Shown here piece by piece: positions 44,869 through 51,899 of a DNA stretch of 64,000 bases. The translations under genes and the position numbers were made by a program. Below the pieces are notes generated by a model. It ran no database searches, was not told the DNA's origin, and saw only the letters and a list, made by a program, of their open reading frames with translations. Numbering within the stretch: the first letter of the stretch is position 1; each line of letters starts with the position of its first letter. Source of the stretch: Aestuariispira ectoiniformans (GTDB lineage Bacteria; Pseudomonadota; Alphaproteobacteria; UBA8366; Aestuariispiraceae); contig NZ_CP062788.1 in assembly GCF_025136295.1 (NCBI RefSeq), forward strand, positions 3,241,588 to 3,305,587. Direction: 5' to 3'.

Positions 44869-45168
44869 CTAATGCAGGCATAGAAAAACCACCCGGTTGA
44901 CCTTGGTCAGCGGACAGGCATTCGCCATATGATCCTTGTCCCAGAGTTTAAGCTTGGTCGTTCCTTTTGGGCATGCCTTCAGGGCAATCTCACTGACAGC
45001 GGCGCGCGTGGTGTTATTGCCATTATAGCAAACACCAACGGTCTTCATACCATCAGGTGCGGAACGGGTATCAATCGTATCCGTTATGGACGGATCGTTG
45101 GCGCAGGCCGCAAGCCCCCCGGCCAACACCAGGGTTATCACCATTCCACGCAGCATCTTGCCGGTCAT
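44869..45168 (-). CDS. Small lipoprotein of unknown function
   Basis: 99 residues. Signal sequence MVITLVLAGG leads to the lipobox LAAC at about residues 19-22. The mature part has cysteines at GVCYNG, KACPKG, NACPL and FLCLH. It starts 16 bases after the stop of the VWA gene read on the same strand and is likely downstream in that transcript. No named domain is recognised. Confidence 0.7.
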   Translation of the reverse strand: MTGKMLRGMVITLVLAGGLAACANDPSITDTIDTRSAPDGMKTVGVCYNGNNTTRAAVSEIALKACPKGTTKLKLWDKDHMANACPLTKVNRVVFLCLH

Positions 45169-45184
45169 GACCTCTCCAGTCTCC

Positions 45185-46360
45185 TTACATCAAGGCACGC
45201 ATGGCATCGTCAATCCCGTGCAGGGTCAACGGATACATACGTCCATCCATCAAACGATCCATGATCTTGAGCGATTCATAATACCCCCACCGCCCTTCCG
45301 GCTGGGGGTTGATCCAAACCGCCTTGTGGAACTTGTCCAGCAAACGGCCCATCCAGACCTCGCCCGCCTCCTCGTTCCAATGTTCCACACTTCCGCCGGG
45401 ATAAACAATTTCGTAGGGGCTCATAGTGGCATCCCCGACGATGATCACCTTGTAATCATCGGGATAGGTCCGCAACACATCCATGGTCGGGATCTTGTTC
45501 TTCCAGCGGTTACGGCTGTCCTTCCAGACCGATTCATAGAGGCAATTGTGGAAGTAATAGAATTCCAGATGTTTGAATTCCGCCCGCGCGGCGGAAAACA
45601 GTTCCTCACAGACCCGGATATGATCATCCATGGAACCGCCCACATCGAAGAACAACAGCACCTTCACCGCGTTATGACGTTCCGGCACCATTTTGATATC
45701 CAGCATACCGCCGTTGCCGGCAGTACTGCGAATCGTATCCGCAAGGTCGAGTTCCGTTGCGGCCCCTTCGCGGGCAAAACGACGCAGCCGCCTCAACGCC
45801 ACTTTGATATTGCGGGTACCCAGTTCGACGTCGTCGGCGAGATTCTTGAATTCTCGCTTGTCCCAGACCTTTACCGCACGCCGATGGCGGCTTTCATGCT
45901 GACCAATGCGTATGCCTTCAGGATTATACCCATATGCGCCGAAGGGTGAGGTTCCCGCCGTGCCGATCCACTTGTTACCCCCCTGGTGGCGCTTTTCCTG
46001 TTCAGCCAGTCGTTTACGCAGGGTCTCCATCAATTTCTCGAAACCGCCCAAAGCCTCGATCTGCACCTTTTCCTCTTCAGACAGATGTTTTTCCGCCAGC
46101 CTGCGCAGCCAGTCTTCCGGGATATCCTGCGCCTCAAGCCCGCCATCCGCCTCAAGGCCTTTGAAGACTTGGCCGAACACCCGGTCGAACCGGTCCAGGT
46201 AACGCTCGTCCTTCACCAGGGCGGCGCGGCTCAGATAATAGAAATTATCGACGCTATATTCCGCAACACCGCGTTCCATCGCCTCAAGCAGCATCAAATA
46301 CTCCTTGATGGATACCGGCACACCGGCGTCGCGAAGTTCTGTGAAGAGATTGAGGAACAT
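45185..46360 (-). CDS. CoxE-like VWA domain protein
   Basis: 391 residues. The N-terminal helical region (FTELRDAGVPVSIKEYLMLLEAMERG) is typical of CoxE-like proteins, followed by a charged central part and a C-terminal von Willebrand A domain. Its MIDAS site reads FFDVGGSMDDH, so the first Ser of DxSxS is Gly. CoxE proteins usually work with an AAA+ ATPase of the MoxR/CoxD type in maturing molybdenum enzymes or other complexes. No such ATPase is adjacent; a distant copy is likely. Confidence 0.9.
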   Translation of the reverse strand: MFLNLFTELRDAGVPVSIKEYLMLLEAMERGVAEYSVDNFYYLSRAALVKDERYLDRFDRVFGQVFKGLEADGGLEAQDIPEDWLRRLAEKHLSEEEKVQIEALGGFEKLMETLRKRLAEQEKRHQGGNKWIGTAGTSPFGAYGYNPEGIRIGQHESRHRRAVKVWDKREFKNLADDVELGTRNIKVALRRLRRFAREGAATELDLADTIRSTAGNGGMLDIKMVPERHNAVKVLLFFDVGGSMDDHIRVCEELFSAARAEFKHLEFYYFHNCLYESVWKDSRNRWKNKIPTMDVLRTYPDDYKVIIVGDATMSPYEIVYPGGSVEHWNEEAGEVWMGRLLDKFHKAVWINPQPEGRWGYYESLKIMDRLMDGRMYPLTLHGIDDAMRALM

Positions 46361-46628
46361 TGGCGCCCCGGCCGATTGACTTTTGAATGCGTCCGCAAAG
46401 ATAGTCCCCCCGTCGGGTCGATGGCAATCCCCAAGCTTTCAGCGCGGGCAACCGTAAACCACGGTAATATCACACCTTATTCACTCGAAAACCCTTGAGG
46501 CTAAACGATTTTCTAAGTAGTTTTATAGGGAACCTGGGGCTGGGACATGAGAGGTGATATTTATGGGGCCTGGGCACTTGCAAGCGTGCCGCCCGTAATC
46601 ACCGGCATGATGTGGAGGAGGACGCATT

Positions 46629-47723
46629 GTGGCAGATGAGACAAATGGTACGTCTCTCAATGAATTAGTCGACGCAGCGCGCGATTCTTCTGCCGGTGGA
46701 CGCGCACAACTTCTGGAATCCCTCAACGCCATCTGTCTGAAGTCCGGCCAGGAACTCAGCCCATCGGAAAAAGCCATCGTATTCGATATTTTCCGCCAGC
46801 TTGTCCAGGTTGTCGAAGTGCGGGTTCGCAAGACATTGGCCCGTATTCTGTCCGACCGGGGCGACGTGCCTCACGATCTCATCATGACGCTGGCCAACGA
46901 GGATATCGACGTGGCCGAACCGGTTCTGCGTCTCAGCCAGGTTCTGGAAGACACGGACCTGATCAAGGTCATCGCCAGCCAGGCAGAGGCGCATCAACTG
47001 GCGATTTCCAAGCGCGATAACCTGTCCATCGCCGTCACCGACGCCCTCGTAGAAACCCAGAACCGCAATGTCATCTGCTCTCTGCTGCGCAACGAGGGGG
47101 CCGAAATCCGCGAAGGAACAATGCAGATCCTGGTCGAACAATCCATAGATGACCGGGAATATCAGGAACTTGTTTCCCGCCGACGGGAACTGACCACCGA
47201 CATGGCCCGGCGGATGTATAGCTGGGTCGGCGAGGCCCTGCGCAGCCATCTGACGGAAACCTTCCCCGCAATCGACTGGGAACTGGACGAAACCGTATCG
47301 GAGGCCGTAACGCGGGCATTGGAGGAAACGGATTTCGCGGACGAAGACGGCGTGGTTGCCTCCATTCTTGGTGACAGCGGCTATAAACCTCATCCGCGAT
47401 CAATGGTCAGTGCCCTTAAAAACGGCGATATCCGGTTGTTTGAGGAACTGTTCCGCGACCTTACCGACCTGTCGGTCAATTCAGCCACCCGTGTGCTCTA
47501 CGATGCCGGACCGGAAGCCCTGGCCATCGCCTGCAAGGCGGCCCATGTGGACGCACCTACCTTTGGCGATATTATCTGCTATCTGCAGGGCGGCGGTGAT
47601 ACCAAAAGGTTCCGCCAGAGCCAGGCCTATATCAAGCTGATGGACTATTTCGAACGCATCGACGCAAAAGGCGCTGAGCGTGTGCTCAACGCCTGGCGCG
47701 AAACCCCTGTGGATGCCTGGTAA
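46629..47723 (+). CDS. DUF2336 protein
   Basis: 364 residues, GTG start at 46629 with GGAGGAGG 7 bases upstream. The protein is wholly alpha-helical and acidic, with repeated helical pairs resembling ARM/HEAT repeats (VRVRKTLARILSDRG, LANEDIDVAEPVLRLSQV). DUF2336 proteins are abundant in Rhodospirillales and Rhizobiales, often several copies, and the function is unknown. A role in signalling or as a scaffold is guessed at in the literature but not shown by this sequence. Confidence 0.88.
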   Translation: MADETNGTSLNELVDAARDSSAGGRAQLLESLNAICLKSGQELSPSEKAIVFDIFRQLVQVVEVRVRKTLARILSDRGDVPHDLIMTLANEDIDVAEPVLRLSQVLEDTDLIKVIASQAEAHQLAISKRDNLSIAVTDALVETQNRNVICSLLRNEGAEIREGTMQILVEQSIDDREYQELVSRRRELTTDMARRMYSWVGEALRSHLTETFPAIDWELDETVSEAVTRALEETDFADEDGVVASILGDSGYKPHPRSMVSALKNGDIRLFEELFRDLTDLSVNSATRVLYDAGPEALAIACKAAHVDAPTFGDIICYLQGGGDTKRFRQSQAYIKLMDYFERIDAKGAERVLNAWRETPVDAW

Positions 47724-47727
47724 GCCT

Positions 47728-48378
47728 TTATAGCAGGGCCTCAGATGTAATCCGGTGCACGCCTTCCCGTTCCATCGCGGCATGGGCCTGTGCGAGCGAT
47801 CCTTCCAGATCGATGGCACGGCAGGCATCATCGATTACATAGGTTTCAAACCGCGCATGGCGGGCGTCGAGGGCAGAATAAAGCACACAGAAATCCGTTG
47901 CCAATCCTACCAGGAAAAGGCGTTTTGCCCCGCGCTGGCGCAGATAGCCTGTCAGTCCCGTCGCCGTCATATGGTCGTTTTCATAAAAGGCGGAATAGGA
48001 ATCCATCTGCGGGCGGAAACCTTTGCGGATAACCATCTGTGCGCGGTCCGTTTGCAGATCGGCATGAAAATTCGCGCCCGGCGTTCCCTGTACGCAGTGA
48101 TCAGGCCAAAGAACCTGCTCGCCATAGGGAAGATGTGCGGTCTGGAACGGGTCTTTGCCGTCATGGGACGAGGCAAAGGACTGATGGCCCGGCGTATGCC
48201 AGTCCTGGGTCAGCACCACGTGATTGAACCGCGTGCTCAAGCCGTTGATGACCGGGACAACCTCATCACCCTGTGGCACCGCTAGTGCACCGCCCGGGCA
48301 GAAATCGTTCTGAACATCAATAATCAGAAGAACGTCGGTTTCGCTTTGCAGATCAATCTTGTCGCCATTCTGCGGCAT
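47728..48378 (-). CDS. pncA: Nicotinamidase/pyrazinamidase
   Basis: 216 residues from the ATG at 48376-48378 (GGGAG 7 bases upstream); an ATG 18 bases earlier lacks a ribosome site. It hydrolyses nicotinamide to nicotinate in NAD salvage. The catalytic Asp (LLIIDVQNDF), Lys (RKGF) and Cys (ATDFCVLYSA) are all present, as are the metal ligands in QDWHTPGHQSF. Length is normal. It converges on the DUF2336 gene with 4 bases between stops. Confidence 0.95.
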   Translation of the reverse strand: MPQNGDKIDLQSETDVLLIIDVQNDFCPGGALAVPQGDEVVPVINGLSTRFNHVVLTQDWHTPGHQSFASSHDGKDPFQTAHLPYGEQVLWPDHCVQGTPGANFHADLQTDRAQMVIRKGFRPQMDSYSAFYENDHMTATGLTGYLRQRGAKRLFLVGLATDFCVLYSALDARHARFETYVIDDACRAIDLEGSLAQAHAAMEREGVHRITSEALL

Positions 48379-48607
48379 GGTGGTGCTCCCATTCATATCT
48401 ATTCAATTGAACTCCCGCGCCTCGCGGAGAAAGGCACCGCAACCTGATATTATTATGGCTCATTTATAATGGCGCTTGGCGTTTCCTCCAAGAGCCGGTA
48501 TTTTGTGATCACTTTTTCTTTGTCCAATATGATACGAAACTCTGGAACTGACCAGATCGAAAGGCCGGGAACAGGCAATAACAGGCCCGGAATAGAAGGC
48601 TAAAATC

Positions 48608-49570
48608 ATGAGCATCGACGACTATAAAAACCACGGGGATCAGGCCTTCCGGCGCGGCGATCTATACGGCCGCGACATGGAGATGACCTATGCGGGCGTA
48701 CAAAGCTTCATGCGCCGAAAATATACCCGTGACCTGACCGGCGTCGATGTGGCCGTGACCGGCATTCCGCTGGATATTGCCACCACCTACCGTCCCGGCG
48801 CACGCCAGGGTCCGCAGGCCGTTCGCGCAGGTTCGGTGCAACTGGCAGAACTTAACGCCTTTCCCTGGGGCTTCGATCCCTTCGATCATCTGGCAGTGGT
48901 CGATTACGGCGATGTCTTTTTCGACCACGGTTTTCCTGAGGAAATCCCGGACGTCATCACCAATCACGTGAAAGATATCCTGGACCAGGGCGTCAGTACG
49001 CTTTGCATGGGCGGCGACCATTTCGTCACCTATCCGATTCTGCGCGCCTATGCGGAAAAATACGGGCCGATCAGCCTTGTGCATTTTGACGCGCATCCCG
49101 ACACCTGGGACGACACGGGTGAGCCGTTGAACCACGGCACCATGTTCACCCGCGCCGTCAAACAGGGCATCGTCGACCCCAAGCATTCCGCCCAGATCGG
49201 CATCCGCACGATCGCCGATGATGTGGGGTTCAACATTTTCAACGCACCCTGGGTGCATGAAAACGGCGTGAAGGCCCTGGTCGAGAATGTGAAGGAAATC
49301 GTTGGTGATCGCCCGGCCTATCTGACTTTCGATATCGACTGCCTGGACCCGGCCTATGCGCCCGGCACGGGCACCCCGGTCGCCGGTGGGCTGACCAGCC
49401 ATCAGGCCCTGTCGATCATTCGCGGCCTGCAGTCGGTCAACTGGGTCGGTATGGATATCGTGGAAGTCGCCCCCGCCTTCGACCATGCGGAGATCACGGC
49501 AATCGCCGCCGCAACCATCGCGCATGACTATCTCTGCCTGTTGGCGAACAAAAAGAAGGAACAATCCTGA
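48608..49570 (+). CDS. speB: Agmatinase (ureohydrolase family)
   Basis: 320 residues. The arginase/agmatinase metal motifs are complete: GGDHFVTYP, HFDAHPDTWDD, and SFDIDCLDPAYAPGTGTPVAGG-type Asp pair with EVAPAFD near the end. Agmatinase makes putrescine and urea from agmatine; guanidinobutyrase or guanidinase are sister functions that this sequence cannot exclude. No arginine decarboxylase gene is nearby. Its stop is 6 bases from the convergent asparaginase gene. Confidence 0.88.
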   Translation: MSIDDYKNHGDQAFRRGDLYGRDMEMTYAGVQSFMRRKYTRDLTGVDVAVTGIPLDIATTYRPGARQGPQAVRAGSVQLAELNAFPWGFDPFDHLAVVDYGDVFFDHGFPEEIPDVITNHVKDILDQGVSTLCMGGDHFVTYPILRAYAEKYGPISLVHFDAHPDTWDDTGEPLNHGTMFTRAVKQGIVDPKHSAQIGIRTIADDVGFNIFNAPWVHENGVKALVENVKEIVGDRPAYLTFDIDCLDPAYAPGTGTPVAGGLTSHQALSIIRGLQSVNWVGMDIVEVAPAFDHAEITAIAAATIAHDYLCLLANKKKEQS

Positions 49571-49576
49571 AACCGG

Positions 49577-50563
49577 TCAGGTGATGGTCACTTCGCCGCG
49601 TAGATCCTGCGTCATGGCCTCCGCCACGGCAGGAATATCAGACGTCAGCGACAGTAGCACCTGCAGTTTGGTGACTGCAGCCTCAACGGTCATATCCGAT
49701 CCGCTGATGATTCCGATATCGGCCAAAGCGCGGCCCGTGGCATAGCGATAGAGATCAACGCTGCCGAAGTGACATTGGGACACAGCCACCACGACAACTC
49801 CGGCATCGACCGCCCGTTTCAAGGCCGCCATGAACCCCGTGTTCAGGTCGGGACCGTTCCCCGCCCCATAACATTCCATGACCAGTCCCTGCAGGCCGCT
49901 GTCGACAAGGGCATCCACGACGGCACCACTGATCCCCGGATAAAGCTTCAACAGGCCGACCTGCGCCATTGCGCGTCCCTCTTCCACATTGGGCAATGCG
50001 GCGCGCAATTCACCGGGCTTCGCATCACGGCCCCGCATCCGCGGCGCATCGAATGCCGCAAGTCCGAAGGAATGGACCTTGGTCGTCCGGTTTCCCTTCA
50101 TCAGCCGACCGCCGAACCACACGAAGACATCCCGTGACCGGTCTTCCGCCAGGGCGGCAAGCGCCCCCTGCACATTCGACAGGCCGTCGCTGTCTGCCTC
50201 CGACATGGGAATCTGGCTGCCCGTGATAATCACCGGCAGGCGTGAGGGTTCCAGCAAGAAAGACAGGGCGGACGCGGTAAAGGCCAAGGTATCCGTGCCA
50301 TGCAGCAACAAAACGCCGTCCGCCTTTTCACCCAGCCGGGTGATCTCGTCGGCAATCCTGCGCCAGTCGCCCGGTTCCATATTGGAACTATCCAGAAGCG
50401 GCGTCATTTCTGCGAATTGAACGTCCAGGCCCGGTGCGAAGTCAGGGTCAGCCACGATATTCTTCAACCGGCCCAGAAAATCCGGATCAGGTGCAAATCC
50501 CCGTTCGGTTGCGCGCATGCTGATCGTGCCGCCGGTATTCAGGATTAGAACGGATTTCCGCAT
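49577..50563 (-). CDS. ansA: Type I-like asparaginase
   Basis: 328 residues. It hydrolyses L-asparagine to aspartate and ammonia. The first catalytic Thr lies in LNTGGTISM and the second in LLHGTDTLAFTA, with Asp in the same box. There is no signal peptide, so the enzyme is cytoplasmic. Conserved ITGSQIP and the later Lys region (KVHSFGLAAFDA) also fit. The start is ATG at 50561-50563. It is divergent from the XRE gene. Confidence 0.93.
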   Translation of the reverse strand: MRKSVLILNTGGTISMRATERGFAPDPDFLGRLKNIVADPDFAPGLDVQFAEMTPLLDSSNMEPGDWRRIADEITRLGEKADGVLLLHGTDTLAFTASALSFLLEPSRLPVIITGSQIPMSEADSDGLSNVQGALAALAEDRSRDVFVWFGGRLMKGNRTTKVHSFGLAAFDAPRMRGRDAKPGELRAALPNVEEGRAMAQVGLLKLYPGISGAVVDALVDSGLQGLVMECYGAGNGPDLNTGFMAALKRAVDAGVVVVAVSQCHFGSVDLYRYATGRALADIGIISGSDMTVEAAVTKLQVLLSLTSDIPAVAEAMTQDLRGEVTIT

Positions 50564-50902
50564 ATCGCCAGATCCTCACCCATCAGGTCCATCGTTCTTA
50601 TATGGTTATATATGGATTTCCGGTCGCCCTGCCGGATGAAAACTTGGGGAGAGCAGGCCCCTATCCCTCGACAAAAAAAGTTCCTGCTCGCGGATGTGAT
50701 GAAAGCCAAGTTTTAATTATCTCTCACACCCTATCCCCAAGCCGACATTAGTAAAAAGATAAGAGTGTCAGCAATTTCGCAACTTTGCTCAATATGGCGC
50801 AATATGACGCAGTATTTGCATCAAATAACGCTATCATCTGAAAAGAACTTTATATAATCTCCGTCGGAACAACAGGTCAGTGATGGGTTGAGCAAGGGTA
50901 AA
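50564..50902. other. 339-base intergenic region between divergent ansA and XRE genes
   Basis: No coding sequence is credible here. The region contains AT-rich promoter-like DNA on both sides and the phased 10-bp repeat described separately at 50772-50819. Confidence 0.6.
50772..50819 (+). repeat. Five helically phased ~10-bp units upstream of the XRE gene
   Basis: Units: CAATTTCG, CAACTTTGCT, CAATATGGCG, CAATATGACG and CAGTATTTGC, starting at 50772, 50780, 50790, 50800 and 50810. The two central units differ at one base. One unit per helical turn suggests a cooperative operator array or curved DNA. The last unit is 83 bases from the XRE start. Confidence 0.55.
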
Positions 50903-51739
50903 ATGGCAGAAACGCTGGAAGTTTTTGCGAGCAATCTCAAATTGCTGTGCAGCTTTTATCCCTCCATTGCGGAGGTAACGCGACGTCTGGGCGTCAACAG
51001 ATCCCAGTTCAACAAATATCTGACAGGCCGCCACCGGCCCTCCCCCCATCTGTTGCGCCGCCTTTGCGATTTCTTCGGCGTGGAAGATTACGAGATTTTC
51101 CTGCCGCATGAACAATTCCGCCAGATCGTGGCCCTGCGGCCCCAGGACAGGAACGCTACCGCCCCCCTCGACCAGTCCGCACATAACCCGCATCTCGCCG
51201 CCCTGATGCGCGCATCATCCCCAACCCAGCTTGCCCGCTACTGCGGATATTATTTCGAGTATTCCTATTCCATGTCCAAACCGGGCAAGATTCTGCGCTC
51301 ACTGGCCTATATCGGGGAAGAAGGCGATCAGGTCTACCACCAAAGGATCGAACGGCTGACGCCGCCCGGCGCTGTCCGGCGCCCCATCCACTGTAAATAT
51401 AAAGGCGTTACCCTGTTCCTGCATGACCGGCTTTTCCTGATCGACTACGAATCGCTCACGGCCAATGAGGTAAGCCAGACCATTCTCTATCCTGCCTATC
51501 AAAACCGGATCACACGGCTGACCGGCCTGAAAATGGGTGCCGCCGCGCGAGAACAAAGAACCCCGGCCTGTACCCGTGTCCTGTGGGACTATCTTGGCCG
51601 CAATATTCAACCCGGCCGCGCCTTCCGCCACTGCGGCCTGTATAGTCCCGACGATCCGGAAATAGATGCCAGCATCCTCCCCCTTATAGACAACAGCCGC
51701 ACCGGCGATCCTTTCGCCTTTGTGGCAGAGGCACAATAA
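50903..51739 (+). CDS. XRE-type HTH regulator with a large C-terminal effector region
   Basis: 278 residues from the ATG at 50903 (AAGGG 5 bases upstream); a TTG 15 bases earlier is in frame but unlikely. The HTH at about 10-65 shows SIAEVTRRLGVNRSQFNKYLTGRHRPSPHLLRRLCDFFGV. The remaining 200 residues form an aromatic-rich domain (RYCGYYFEYSYSMSKPGK) with no cysteine-rich or known ligand motif. The domain is not the ScfR/DUF2083 type. It is divergent from the asparaginase gene and precedes fdhA, so it could control either one. I do not recognise the effector family. Confidence 0.82.
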   Translation: MAETLEVFASNLKLLCSFYPSIAEVTRRLGVNRSQFNKYLTGRHRPSPHLLRRLCDFFGVEDYEIFLPHEQFRQIVALRPQDRNATAPLDQSAHNPHLAALMRASSPTQLARYCGYYFEYSYSMSKPGKILRSLAYIGEEGDQVYHQRIERLTPPGAVRRPIHCKYKGVTLFLHDRLFLIDYESLTANEVSQTILYPAYQNRITRLTGLKMGAAAREQRTPACTRVLWDYLGRNIQPGRAFRHCGLYSPDDPEIDASILPLIDNSRTGDPFAFVAEAQ

Positions 51740-51899
51740 GCGGTCATAGCAACCTTTGCCGCAAATCCGGCCAGGGCCGACGCAAATCCGGTATAGCCAT
51801 TGGACGAAAGCCGCTAAAAAATGTGATAATAGTATTCAAAGCCGCCGGACCAGCGGCAAAAAAACGAAATGCATCAAGCGTTTGAGGAAACACGGGATC

